Shown here in pieces: positions 10,021 to 18,428 of a stretch of 64,000 nt of DNA (position 1 is its first letter; the number at the start of each line of letters is the position of its first letter). The translations under genes and the position numbers were made by a program. Under the pieces are notes generated by a model, which was given only the letters and a program-made list of their open reading frames with translations, was not told the DNA's origin and made no database searches. This DNA is from Sulfitobacter marinus (GTDB lineage: Bacteria; Pseudomonadota; Alphaproteobacteria; Rhodobacterales; Rhodobacteraceae): positions 62,001 through 126,000 of the forward strand of contig NZ_FPAJ01000001.1 of NCBI RefSeq assembly GCF_900116285.1, written 5' to 3'.

Positions 10021-11238
10021 TCAGCTCAGGCCCAGCATTTTTTCGCGGCGGATCACGACCAAGATCGCCGCGACCCCGGCAACCGCCGTCCCCAGCATGA
10101 TCCACAATAAGGGATATGCACCGGTTTCTTTGCTCAGCAGTGATCCGGCCAGAATGCTAAGGCCTGCACCCCCACCAATCATCACGGCCCCGCCCAGACC
10201 CGATGCCGTGCCCGCAAGATGCGGCCGCACGGACAACAAGCCCGCGGTCGCATTGGGGATGCACAGCCCGTTGCCAAGACCGACCAGCGTCATCATGCCA
10301 AAGAAGGACATGGGGCTGCCGTACCCGGCCAGAAAGATCAGCATCGACACAGCACCACCCACAGCATTGGCCAGACAGCCACATAGTACCAGCGTATTGA
10401 CGCCCCATTTGGTGGCCGTGCGCGCGGTGATAAAGTTGCCCATGAAATATCCGATGGCGGGTGCCCCGAAATACAGGCCAAGCTCGGCAGGCTCCATGCC
10501 AAAGACTTCGCTGCCGACAAAGGGCGCGCCGCCCAGATACGCGAAAAATGCGCCCGAACAACAGGCCGCCGCCATCGAGTATCCCCAAAACCGCGGTGAC
10601 TTTAGCAACTCGGGGTATTCGCGGAATTGCTGGCTCATGGTTTTACCCGACCGAACGGATGTCTCACCCAAGTCATACCAAGTTTGCGCAAAAACAAATG
10701 CGCCCACGGCGAACATGGCCCAGAACGTGGCCTGCCAGCCGAATACCTGATCCAGTATGCCCCCAATCGCGGGGGTTATCATCGGGACCACTGCCATCCC
10801 CATGGTGACATATCCGATCATCGATGCGGCTTTGTCTTGAGTAAACATATCGCGCACGACCGCGCGGCTCAGCACCATGCTGACGGCGATAATGGCTTGT
10901 GCGCAGCGACAGATCAGGAACACCGTGGTCGTGGGGGCATAGATGCAGCCCACCGTGGCGATCATGTAAATGACCAACCCCCACAGCAACACATTACGCC
11001 GTCCCAGGTTGTCGGAGACAGGGCCAATAATCAGCTGCAATCCGGCGCTGAACAGCAGGTACAGAGGCACCGACAGCTGCATAACGCTATAATCGGTCTC
11101 GAAATATTCGGCCATCGAAGGCAGGCTGGGCAGGAACATGTTCATTGCCAGCGCGCCGATACCCGACAATAGGATCAGCGTTGAGACATGCGGCGGGCTC
11201 GTCTTGTCCAGAAACCGGACCTCGTTTTCTCTCATCAT
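10021..11238 (-). CDS. Bcr/CflA-type MFS multidrug exporter
   Basis: This inner-membrane transporter of 405 residues has about twelve hydrophobic segments. The motif GPVSDNLGRRNVLLWGL near residues 75-92 is the MFS motif A between helices 2 and 3, and CRCAQAIIAVSMVLSRAVVRDMF (about 130-150) is typical of the Bcr/CflA drug-resistance branch. The substrate is unknown. It sits between pccR and pccB and is divergent from pccB, so the TTTGCAAA boxes at 11297-11344 could act on it too. Whether it exports an organic acid linked to propionate metabolism or is an unrelated resident cannot be decided. Two adjacent ATGs (11238 and 11235) are possible starts; neither has a strong ribosome site. Confidence 0.87.
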   Translation of the reverse strand: MMRENEVRFLDKTSPPHVSTLILLSGIGALAMNMFLPSLPSMAEYFETDYSVMQLSVPLYLLFSAGLQLIIGPVSDNLGRRNVLLWGLVIYMIATVGCIYAPTTTVFLICRCAQAIIAVSMVLSRAVVRDMFTQDKAASMIGYVTMGMAVVPMITPAIGGILDQVFGWQATFWAMFAVGAFVFAQTWYDLGETSVRSGKTMSQQFREYPELLKSPRFWGYSMAAACCSGAFFAYLGGAPFVGSEVFGMEPAELGLYFGAPAIGYFMGNFITARTATKWGVNTLVLCGCLANAVGGAVSMLIFLAGYGSPMSFFGMMTLVGLGNGLCIPNATAGLLSVRPHLAGTASGLGGAVMIGGGAGLSILAGSLLSKETGAYPLLWIMLGTAVAGVAAILVVIRREKMLGLS

Positions 11239-11296
11239 GTAATGCAGTTAGGCCTGTGGTTGGATATTGTCTATGATCTTCCGTGTGGTTTGCGTA

Positions 11297-11344
11297 TTTG
11301 CAGTTTGCTTAATTGTTGCTGAATAAAATTTGCAAATTTGCAAA
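11297..11344 (+). promoter_or_regulatory. Predicted PccR operator upstream of pccB
   Basis: Two perfect boxes abut at 11329-11344, forming TTTGCAAATTTGCAAA, 62 bases before the pccB ATG. Upstream, TTTGCAG (11297-11303) and TTTGC (11304-11308) form a degenerate second pair with the same 7-8 base period. The arrangement matches the box set in front of pccR and supports joint control by the ScfR protein. Confidence 0.78.
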
Positions 11345-11405
11345 AAGACTCTTTGGTTGCCGCCTCGCACTGGCTAGTATGGCGAAAATCCAAAAGAGGT
11401 GCGTC

Positions 11406-12938
11406 ATGAAAGATATCATAGAACAGCTGGAAGACCGTCGCCAAGAGGCGCGCCTGGGGGGCGGGCAAAAACGCATCGATGCGCAGCATGCCCGTGGCAA
11501 GCTGACTGCTCGCGAACGAATTGATCTGCTGCTGGATGACGGGTCTTTCGAAGAGTTCGACATGTTCGTCACGCACCGCTGCACCGATTTCGGCATGCAG
11601 TCGCAAAAGCCTGCAGGCGACGGTGTTGTCACGGGGTGGGGTACCATCAATGGCCGGCTTGTCTATGTCTTCAGCCAAGACTTTACCGTTTTTGGTGGGT
11701 CGCTTTCTGAGGCGCACGCTCAGAAGATCTGCAAAATTCAGGATATGGCCATTCAAAACGGTGCCCCTGTAATCGGCATCAACGATTCCGGCGGCGCGCG
11801 TATTCAGGAAGGGGTGGCCAGCCTCGCGGGCTATGCCGAAGTGTTCCAGCGCAATATCGAAGCCTCAGGTGTGATCCCGCAGATCAGCGTGATTATGGGG
11901 CCATGCGCGGGCGGCGCGGTCTACTCCCCGGCGATGACCGACTTTATCTTTATGGTCAAAGACACGTCTTATATGTTCGTGACCGGCCCCGATGTGGTGA
12001 AAACCGTGACCAACGAACAGGTCACCGCCGAAGAGCTGGGCGGTGCCTCCACCCACACGCGCAAATCATCTGTCGCAGATGCGGCGTTTGAAAATGATGT
12101 TGAGGCACTGGCCGAAGTGCGCCGCTTGGTTGATTTCCTGCCCGCTAATAACCGTGAAAAACCACCCGTCCGCCCGTTCTTTGACGATCCGAACCGGATT
12201 GAAACGTCGCTCGACACGCTGGTGCCGGTCAACGCCAACACGCCCTATGACATGAAAGAGCTGATCCACAAGCTGGCGGATGAGGGTGACTTTTACGAGA
12301 TCCAAGAAGATTTCGCCAAGAACATCCTGACCGGCTTTATCCGTATCGAAGGACGCACCGTCGGTGTTGTGGCCAACCAGCCCATGGTGCTTGCTGGCTG
12401 TCTGGATATCGACAGCTCGCGCAAGGCGGCGCGCTTCGTGCGTTTCTGCGATGCGTTCGAAATTCCGATCCTGACCTTGGTTGATGTCCCCGGCTTTCTG
12501 CCTGGCACTAGCCAGGAATATGGCGGCGTGATCAAACACGGTGCCAAACTGCTCTTTGCTTACGGCGAGGCGACAGTGCCGATGGTGACCGTGATCACTC
12601 GCAAGGCTTACGGCGGCGCCTATGATGTTATGGCGTCCAAACATCTGCAATCCGACTTTAACTATGCATGGCCCACCGCCGAAATCGCGGTGATGGGGGC
12701 CAAGGGTGCGACCGAAATTATCCACCGCGCCGACCTGAAAGACCCCGAAAAAATCGCGAGCCACACTGCTGACTACGAAGAGCGTTTCGCGAACCCGTTT
12801 GTGGCAGCCGAACGCGGTTTTATCGACGAGGTCATCCAACCCAGCATGACGCGCAAACGCATTGCCCGCGCCTTTGCGTCCCTGCGCAACAAGTCCAAAA
12901 CGATGCCGTGGAAGAAACACGATAACATCCCGCTCTGA
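11406..12938 (+). CDS. pccB: Propionyl-CoA carboxylase beta subunit
   Basis: The carboxyltransferase subunit (510 residues) transfers the carboxyl group from carboxybiotin on PccA to propionyl-CoA, giving methylmalonyl-CoA. It shows the N-terminal block [20 protein letters not shown], the acyl-CoA site [27 protein letters not shown], the oxyanion glycine run [16 protein letters not shown], and the C-terminal [35 protein letters not shown]. The length is typical. The ATG at 11406 follows the ribosome site AAGAGGT and begins [12 protein letters not shown]; an in-frame extension to 11313 would run into the operator. The gene heads a run of small genes that ends at pccA. Confidence 0.96.
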   Translation: MKDIIEQLEDRRQEARLGGGQKRIDAQHARGKLTARERIDLLLDDGSFEEFDMFVTHRCTDFGMQSQKPAGDGVVTGWGTINGRLVYVFSQDFTVFGGSLSEAHAQKICKIQDMAIQNGAPVIGINDSGGARIQEGVASLAGYAEVFQRNIEASGVIPQISVIMGPCAGGAVYSPAMTDFIFMVKDTSYMFVTGPDVVKTVTNEQVTAEELGGASTHTRKSSVADAAFENDVEALAEVRRLVDFLPANNREKPPVRPFFDDPNRIETSLDTLVPVNANTPYDMKELIHKLADEGDFYEIQEDFAKNILTGFIRIEGRTVGVVANQPMVLAGCLDIDSSRKAARFVRFCDAFEIPILTLVDVPGFLPGTSQEYGGVIKHGAKLLFAYGEATVPMVTVITRKAYGGAYDVMASKHLQSDFNYAWPTAEIAVMGAKGATEIIHRADLKDPEKIASHTADYEERFANPFVAAERGFIDEVIQPSMTRKRIARAFASLRNKSKTMPWKKHDNIPL

Positions 12939-12971
12939 CTTCTCTGGCTCTTAAATATCCTCGCCGAAGGC
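12939..12971 (-). repeat. Intergenic repeat, copy 1
   Basis: Immediately after the pccB stop, the minus strand reads gcCTTCGGCGA followed by GGATATTTAAGAGCCAGAGA and ag. The second part is identical over 22 bases to the copy at 30847-30868 downstream of pepT. It belongs to the degenerate repeat set also found at 20569, 25282 and 29424. Confidence 0.7.
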
Positions 12972-13001
12972 ATAGAATCTTTGGCGCGACAGGAGAAACG
13001 C

Positions 13002-13067
13002 GTGAAACCGTTCGCTGATCATAGATCATACCCATTGCGCGCTGCGACGGGGCTGGTGGCCAGATGA
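13002..13067 (+). CDS. Possible 21-residue peptide coupled to the next gene
   Basis: A GTG start at 13002 preceded by AGGAGA opens a frame of 21 codons (VKPFADHRSYPLRAATGLVAR). Its TGA stop overlaps the ATG of the following gene (ATGA at 13064-13067). The good ribosome site and the 4-base overlap suggest either a real micro-peptide or a leader that couples translation to the next gene. I do not recognise the sequence. Conservation in relatives would be needed to call it coding. Confidence 0.4.
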   Translation: MKPFADHRSYPLRAATGLVAR

Positions 13068-13441
13068 AGCTGGCCGCCGCGCTTTTGCTTGCTGCAACGC
13101 CGCTACAGGCGCTTGATGTCCCCTCGGGGCAGCAGGTCGACCTGCAAGAGGTTCTGATCGACCAGATGGGCGATGAGACATGGCTGCGGTTTCGCTTTGT
13201 CGCGCCCGGTATCGCCCGTGACAGCGGCACAATCACGTATGATGTCGCAGCACCTGATATGAAGGCGCTGTGCGACAGGCTGGCCATCCCCTATGCCGCA
13301 CAGTATGCGCTGACGGGCGACGTGATTGTGATTTCGCTGGCGGATCGGGCCGTTGAATTTGGTGCCGTAGACCCAAGCGTAACACAGTTTTTCGAAGCAT
13401 ATCGCCCCGAAAACGACATCTGTATCTGGGAGGCATTATGA
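13064..13441 (+). CDS. Exported hypothetical protein (DUF6497-like)
   Basis: This 125-residue protein starts with a short hydrophobic signal-like stretch (MKLAAALLLAATPLQA), followed by a mature region of about 108 residues beginning LDVPSGQQVDLQEV. It contains two cysteines (near residues 69 and 121) that could form a disulfide in the periplasm. I recall similar proteins next to pccB in Rhodobacterales, some mislabelled as acetolactate synthase and now perhaps DUF6497; this is from memory. Its start overlaps the 21-codon frame upstream. No enzymatic motif is visible. Its place in the pcc cluster suggests co-expression but not necessarily a role in propionate use. Confidence 0.72.
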   Translation: MKLAAALLLAATPLQALDVPSGQQVDLQEVLIDQMGDETWLRFRFVAPGIARDSGTITYDVAAPDMKALCDRLAIPYAAQYALTGDVIVISLADRAVEFGAVDPSVTQFFEAYRPENDICIWEAL

Positions 13442-13655
13442 TGCTACCACAATATCTTGCGCTGACATCTGCACGCACTGGCAGAACTGCGGCTTTGGCG
13501 ACACATTTTCGCCGATTGAACCGGTCCCCGTATGCAATGCGCCGCAACTGCGGTAATATCGCGCCAAGGAATACGCAGGTATCCCTTACTACAAAAGCGG
13601 GGTTTTATGGGCATGAGGCAGTGCCGGGCCCCTTATGCAATCACAGGAGACTACG

Positions 13656-13796
13656 ATGTCAAAGAGCATCACAATGTTGGCCGCATTCGGCCTTGTCGCA
13701 GCTGTTTCAGCATGCGCGCCCAAGCAGGAAGAATATGTTGTTGTCGCACCCGAGCCCATCTCGGTTGAGCCAGTATACACAGGCAAGTACAAGTAA
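13656..13796 (+). CDS. Small lipoprotein (46 aa)
   Basis: A 46-residue frame starts at an ATG (13656) preceded by the strong ribosome site CAGGAGA. The product begins MSKSITMLAAFGLVAAVSAC, a lipoprotein signal with lipobox V-S-A-C at Cys20. Only about 26 residues remain after cleavage, rich in proline and valine and ending YTGKYK. It is therefore a tiny membrane-anchored lipoprotein. I do not recognise a family beyond that. It lies between pccB and pccA with two other small genes, and the 214 bases before it hold no convincing complete gene. Confidence 0.68.
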   Translation: MSKSITMLAAFGLVAAVSACAPKQEEYVVVAPEPISVEPVYTGKYK

Positions 13797-13874
13797 TGCT
13801 TGCCGGGGGCAGGCGGTTGCGCCTGTCCCCACGCAAACACAGCCGCACATGATCCCCGCAGTCTGGGGGGCATC

Positions 13875-14222
13875 ATGCTGAAACATCGCGGTTTTCCGGG
13901 GCGTATGCCCGGTTCAGACTTTCAATTCACCATTCGTCGCGCCAACCCTAAAGGGGTTACGCCGCTGACCCGTCGCGAGCGTCGCTCGGATCGTAAATCC
14001 GTGGACCGGCGGGCGGATACGGCCTTTATGGCGGCACTCTGGGAGGCCTTTGGCACAGAGCCGTTCGAGCGTGGCAATCTGGACGCGGGGCGTTTGTCGT
14101 GGATGTTCGGCCGCGAGGTCGTCGCCGTCGAAGACCCCTTTGATCCCGAAGATTACGAGGCCTTGCTGGTGATCAATGAACCGCTTGCCCGTGCGTCTTT
14201 TCCCGACGCATTCGAGGATTGA
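13875..14222 (+). CDS. Hypothetical protein (115 aa)
   Basis: The ATG at 13875 opens a 115-residue frame without signal peptide or membrane segment. The N-terminal third is basic (TRRERRSDRKSVDRR near residues 33-47) and the C-terminal half is acidic (VEDPFDPEDYEALLVINEPL). It has a plausible soluble-protein composition with tryptophans at expected frequency. I do not recognise the family. A second ATG at 13905 (MPGSDFQF) is an alternative start. It lies in the row of small genes between pccB and pccA. Confidence 0.6.
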   Translation: MLKHRGFPGRMPGSDFQFTIRRANPKGVTPLTRRERRSDRKSVDRRADTAFMAALWEAFGTEPFERGNLDAGRLSWMFGREVVAVEDPFDPEDYEALLVINEPLARASFPDAFED

Positions 14223-14396
14223 ACAGATGCCCGTATGGATCACGTCAGCGGATAACCGCCCCGTGGCCAGCGGGTTTTTGCCCTTTAGCCGACCGCGCCG
14301 TGGCAAAGTTCTGGGTGCGGCGGAACCATTGATCTATCATCGCGTTAAGCCACGTATTCAAAACGTTGCGTTGAGCAGATCAAAAGGACGCCCGCT

Positions 14397-14603
14397 ATGC
14401 AAATCAATAACATCATCCTTACACTCACAGCTTGTGCAGGCCTTGCCGCATGCGGCGACACCATGGGCGAACAAGCCCTTGGCGGCGGTGCCATCGGTGC
14501 CGGTGCTGCAGCCCTCACAGGCGGTGGTTTGCTGCAAGGTGCGGCCATCGGTGCAGGCGCTAACGTGCTTGCCTGCCAGTCGGGTGCCGTGCGCTGCAAC
14601 TAA
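14397..14603 (+). CDS. Small glycine-rich lipoprotein
   Basis: The product has 68 residues. A lipoprotein signal ends with lipobox L-A-A-C at Cys19, and a glycine/alanine-rich stretch follows (GGGAIGAGAAALTGGG, about 29-44) that resembles glycine-zipper repeats of small envelope lipoproteins. The ribosome site AAAAGGA lies ahead of the ATG at 14397. Two cysteines near the C-terminus could form a disulfide. An intrinsic terminator follows at 14657-14690. Likely anchored in the outer or inner membrane; function unknown. Confidence 0.72.
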   Translation: MQINNIILTLTACAGLAACGDTMGEQALGGGAIGAGAAALTGGGLLQGAAIGAGANVLACQSGAVRCN

Positions 14604-14656
14604 ACTAATCCAAGATGCTGCCGTCAAAGGCAGCGCCTCACTATATCACAATACCG

Positions 14657-14690
14657 ACCCCGCTCAGCAAACGCTGATGCGGGGTTTTTC
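14657..14690 (+). terminator. Intrinsic terminator 30 bases before pccA
   Basis: A stem formed by ACCCCGC-TCAGC and GCTGA-TGCGGGGT with an AAAC loop is followed by TTTTTCC. A smaller hairpin (GCTGCC/GGCAGC, 14617-14634) precedes it. It should end the transcript of the lipoprotein gene at 14397. Because pccA starts only 30 bases later, it could also attenuate read-through from the pccB side. Confidence 0.82.
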
Positions 14691-14719
14691 CGTTTCCTCA
14701 AGACCCAAAGGGACAGCCC

Positions 14720-16765
14720 ATGTTCAATAAGATCCTGATCGCCAACCGCGGCGAAATTGCGTGCCGTGTCATCAAGACTGCGAAAAAGATGGGCATCCAG
14801 ACCGTCGCCATCTATTCGGACGCAGACGCCCAAGCGCTGCACGTCCAAATGGCAGACGAGGCGATCCATATCGGCCCGCCCCCTGCGAACCAATCCTATA
14901 TCGTCATCGACAAGGTGATGGCCGCGATCAAGGAATCCGGTGCGCAGGCTGTACACCCCGGTTATGGGTTCTTGTCCGAAAACGCCAAATTCGCCGAAGC
15001 CCTCTCTGCGGCTGGCGTTGCATTCATCGGGCCACCCGTCGGTGCCATTGAGAAAATGGGCGACAAGATCACCTCGAAAAAGATTGCGAAAGAGGCGGGG
15101 GTTTCCACCGTGCCGGGCTACATGGGCCTGATCGCTGACGCGGACGAGGCCGTCAAAATCTCGAACGAAGTCGGCTATCCAGTGATGCTCAAGGCGTCTG
15201 CGGGTGGTGGCGGCAAGGGCATGCGCATTGCATGGAACGACGAAGAGGCCCGCGAAGGGTTTCAGTCCTCCAAGAACGAAGCCGCAAACAGCTTTGGCGA
15301 TGACCGTATCTTTATCGAGAAATTCGTAACCCAGCCACGCCACATCGAAATTCAGGTGCTGTGCGACGCACATGGCAATGGTGTTTATCTTGGCGAGCGG
15401 GAATGTTCGATCCAGCGCCGTAATCAGAAAGTTGTCGAAGAGGCACCATCGCCGTTCCTCGACGAGGCCACGCGCAAAGCCATGGGCGAACAGTCTGTCG
15501 CACTGGCCCAAGCGGTTGGCTATGCCTCGGCGGGCACCGTCGAATTCATCGTGGATGGCGACAAGAATTTTTACTTCCTTGAAATGAACACCCGTTTGCA
15601 GGTGGAGCATCCCGTGACCGAGCTGATCACCGGCGTCGATCTGGTTGAACAGATGATCCGCGTGGCCAATGGCGAAAAGCTGACGATCACTCAAGACGAT
15701 GTAAAGCTGAACGGCTGGGCCATCGAAAATCGCCTTTATGCCGAAGACCCGTATCGTGGTTTCCTGCCCTCCATCGGCCGCTTGACCCGCTACCGTCCGC
15801 CCATGGAAATTGCGGCTGGCCCGCTGCTGACCAATGACAAATGGCAAGGCGACGCGCCCAGCGGTGAGACGGCTGTGCGCAACGATACCGGCGTCTATGA
15901 GGGCGGCGAAATCAGCATGTATTACGATCCGATGATCGCCAAGCTGTGCACATGGGCCCCCACCCGCGATCAAGCAATTGAGGCGATGCGCGTCGCCCTT
16001 GATAGCTTTGAGGTCGAAGGCATCGGGCACAACCTGCCGTTCCTGTCTGCCGTTATGGATCACCCGATCTTTACCGCCGGCGACATGACAACCGCCTTTA
16101 TCGAAGAACAATACCCCGACGGCTTCCAAGGCGTTGAACTGCCCGAGGCCGAGCTACGCCGCATCGCAGCCGCGACGGCCGCCATGCACCGTGTCAGTGA
16201 AATCCGCCGCACCCGTGTGTCTGGCCGGATGGACAACCACGAACGCAAGGTTGGCACCGCGTGGAATGTCGCCATTCAGGGGCAATCCTATGACGTCGAT
16301 ATTGCAGCGGACCATGAAGGCGCGACCGTAACCTTCGAAGATGGTCATGAAATGCGCGTCGCGGGCGACTGGACGCCGGGCGATCATCTGGCGACGATGA
16401 CGGTCGATAATGCACCGCTGATCTTTAAGGTTGGTAAAGTGTCGGGTGGGTTCCGTATTCGTGCCCGTGGCGCTGATCTAAAGGTCCATGTGCGCAATCC
16501 GCGTCAGGCCGAACTGGCCCGCTTGATGCCTGAAAAACTGCCCCCGGACACCTCCAAATTGCTGTTGTGCCCGATGCCGGGACTGGTCGTGAAAATCGAC
16601 GTCGCGGTCGGCGACGAAGTTCAAGAAGGCCAAAGCCTCTGCACAATCGAGGCGATGAAGATGGAAAACATCCTGCGCGCCGAGAAGAAGGGCACCGTGT
16701 CAAAGATCAACGCCAACGCAGGTGACAGCCTTGCCGTTGATGACGTCATTATTGAGTTCGAATAA
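14720..16765 (+). CDS. pccA: Propionyl-CoA carboxylase alpha subunit
   Basis: The biotin-carrying subunit (681 residues) carboxylates its biotin with ATP and bicarbonate. Domains in order: biotin carboxylase N-terminal domain (1-115, FNKILIANRGEIACRVIKTAKKMG), ATP-grasp domain (115-320, with KASAGGGGKGMRI), biotin carboxylase C-terminal domain to about 450, a PccA-type linker (BT) domain, and a biotinyl domain at the end. The biotin site is Lys647 in EAMKMEN, 35 residues from the C-terminus as usual. An intrinsic terminator stands 30 bases upstream, so the gene may depend on its own promoter or on read-through. Confidence 0.96.
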   Translation: MFNKILIANRGEIACRVIKTAKKMGIQTVAIYSDADAQALHVQMADEAIHIGPPPANQSYIVIDKVMAAIKESGAQAVHPGYGFLSENAKFAEALSAAGVAFIGPPVGAIEKMGDKITSKKIAKEAGVSTVPGYMGLIADADEAVKISNEVGYPVMLKASAGGGGKGMRIAWNDEEAREGFQSSKNEAANSFGDDRIFIEKFVTQPRHIEIQVLCDAHGNGVYLGERECSIQRRNQKVVEEAPSPFLDEATRKAMGEQSVALAQAVGYASAGTVEFIVDGDKNFYFLEMNTRLQVEHPVTELITGVDLVEQMIRVANGEKLTITQDDVKLNGWAIENRLYAEDPYRGFLPSIGRLTRYRPPMEIAAGPLLTNDKWQGDAPSGETAVRNDTGVYEGGEISMYYDPMIAKLCTWAPTRDQAIEAMRVALDSFEVEGIGHNLPFLSAVMDHPIFTAGDMTTAFIEEQYPDGFQGVELPEAELRRIAAATAAMHRVSEIRRTRVSGRMDNHERKVGTAWNVAIQGQSYDVDIAADHEGATVTFEDGHEMRVAGDWTPGDHLATMTVDNAPLIFKVGKVSGGFRIRARGADLKVHVRNPRQAELARLMPEKLPPDTSKLLLCPMPGLVVKIDVAVGDEVQEGQSLCTIEAMKMENILRAEKKGTVSKINANAGDSLAVDDVIIEFE

Positions 16766-16862
16766 AGCCAATGCTTGCCAGCCCATGCATCAGCCCCACC
16801 ATCGGATCGGCATCTTTTGCCGCCCCGATCGGCGTGGCGCTGCGTGGGTTTAGATCAGGTCG

Positions 16863-17324
16863 TCAGTCGAACAGCTGCCGCGCATCCTCTTTGGCATCGC
16901 GGATTTCGCGTTGCCGGATGGTCATCTTGTCGATGCTGCGTGTAATTTCACGCACATCCCAAGGGCGCGGTTTGCGCAGCTTGATGCCGCCATCCTTGCC
17001 GACCAGCACCAACATGAACCCGCGGGGGCGCATTTTCAGCCGCAAAGCACTGCGCGCGGTGGGGTCCGTATCGGTCAGCACGATGACATCGCGTTCCAGC
17101 AAATCCTCTTGCTGGGCCATCAGTAAATCCATCTGCGATATGTACGCAGGGTCGTCCGGACTGTCGGCAAAGACTAAAACGGGCCTTTTTTTCCAGTGGA
17201 ATTCACTCAAATCTGCCATATCTGCCGGTGCAAACAGCACTGGGGCGGGTGGTTCTGTGGCGGATTGTGCAGCGGCGAAAGGCGCGAACAATCCAACGAA
17301 AACAAGGGCTATCACTGATTTCAT
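16863..17324 (-). CDS. Exported DUF4174 domain protein
   Basis: This 153-residue protein has a signal peptide (MKSVIALVFVGLFAPFAAAQS) and a mature domain that resembles DUF4174. That domain is thioredoxin-like in fold but carries no CXXC motif here. The core RPVLVFADSPDDPAYISQMDLLMAQ and RDVIVLTDTDP match the family style. The ATG at 17324 has an AGGAG site; an upstream extension to 17396 lacks one. It is antisense to the neighbours pccA and the sulfotransferase-like gene and so breaks the pcc operon. Substrate or partner unknown. Confidence 0.78.
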   Translation of the reverse strand: MKSVIALVFVGLFAPFAAAQSATEPPAPVLFAPADMADLSEFHWKKRPVLVFADSPDDPAYISQMDLLMAQQEDLLERDVIVLTDTDPTARSALRLKMRPRGFMLVLVGKDGGIKLRKPRPWDVREITRSIDKMTIRQREIRDAKEDARQLFD

Positions 17325-17492
17325 TTCTTCTCCTACTGCCTCAGATATAGGGGGTTTCCGCCAGATTGCGATGCGCAATTTATGGCAAACGGCCATTAAG
17401 CTTAACGAAACGGGTCATCGGACATGAATAGGGCAGTTCCCTTGTATGGATCGGTTGGGACGGTTCCCTTGTTACGATTGGGCGAAAAGCTA

Positions 17493-18428
17493 ATGGATAT
17501 TATTATGCACGTCGGCGCGCATAGAACGGCGACGACCAGCTTTCAAAGCTATCTGCGTGCGAACTCTGACGCGATCACAACATCCCAAACCGGCGTTTGG
17601 GGCCCGCTGCGCATCCGTAAGGGGCTGTTTTCAGGAATTTTTCCCAGCCCCAAACTGCCGGGCCGATCCCCCGAGCGGGTAAAAGGGCGGGTCGCGTTGC
17701 AATTGGCGCGTGCCCGCGAGGCCGGGATGGCGCGGCTGGTACTGTCCGAAGAAAATATGATCGGGTCGTCGCGCCACTGCGTGCGCACAGGGTTGCTTTT
17801 CCCGGCGGCAGGCGACCGGATGGCGCGGTACTGCGCGGCGTTTGATGGAAAAATTACCCGGATCATGCTTAACATCCGGTCGCCTGAAACCTGGTGGGCT
17901 TCGGCGGCGTCATATGCCGTTTCGCGCGGCCACGATGTGCCCGACCAGACAAAGCTGGACAAGATCGCCAGCGCACAGCGCAGCTGGCGGGACGTAATCA
18001 CTGATCTGGCTTGCGCCGTACCGAACGCCGAAATCAAGGTCGCCACATTCGAAGAATACGCAGGCCGCCCGGATGCGCTGCTGGCCGAGGCGACGGGCGT
18101 TGCGGCCCCCGTTAACCGAGATCATTTCTGGCTGAACCGTGCGCCGGATCTGCCTGCGCTGCGCACCATCTTGGCCGAGGGCGGCCAAGACCCCGATCTG
18201 CTGCCCGATGCAACCGGTCGATGGAACCCATTTACCGACGCACAAGCGACCGCTTTGCGTGAAACCTATTGTGATGATCTGTTCTGGCTGACCGCCGGGG
18301 CGGATGGTCTGGCCCAACTGACAGAAAATAACGCCCGAGAAAGAGCAGGCACAAGCCAGCCGTCGGGCGACCCCAAAAAAGGACATTCCCATGACAGCCG
18401 ACAAAGATACATGGCGCAATCTGGCTGA
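17493..18428 (+). CDS. Sulfotransferase-like P-loop protein
   Basis: The product has about 311 residues from the ATG at 17493. The opening [21 protein letters not shown] carries the pattern of a sulfotransferase phosphate-binding loop (H-x-G-x-x-x-T-x-T-T), which normally binds [16 protein letters not shown] and [14 protein letters not shown]-like blocks around residues 85 and 130 fit the same fold (3'-phosphate binding region). An in-frame ATG at 17424 would add 23 residues. The last 38 bases overlap the start of the methylmalonyl-CoA mutase gene, which is unusually long for a coupled pair. Its acceptor is unknown, and it has no obvious link to propionyl-CoA metabolism. Confidence 0.65.
   Translation: MDIIMHVGAHRTATTSFQSYLRANSDAITTSQTGVWGPLRIRKGLFSGIFPSPKLPGRSPERVKGRVALQLARAREAGMARLVLSEENMIGSSRHCVRTGLLFPAAGDRMARYCAAFDGKITRIMLNIRSPETWWASAASYAVSRGHDVPDQTKLDKIASAQRSWRDVITDLACAVPNAEIKVATFEEYAGRPDALLAEATGVAAPVNRDHFWLNRAPDLPALRTILAEGGQDPDLLPDATGRWNPFTDAQATALRETYCDDLFWLTAGADGLAQLTENNARERAGTSQPSGDPKKGHSHDSRQRYMAQSG

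Noticed and set aside
14176-14730. Long plus-strand frame across the 14397 lipoprotein gene (from ATG 14226, MPVWITSADNRP)
   Set aside because: It runs through the lipoprotein gene and the terminator in another frame and ends inside pccA. Only its first 45 codons look protein-like, and it has no good ribosome site.
14624-16129. Long minus-strand frame inside pccA
   Set aside because: Antisense shadow of pccA with no family motif.
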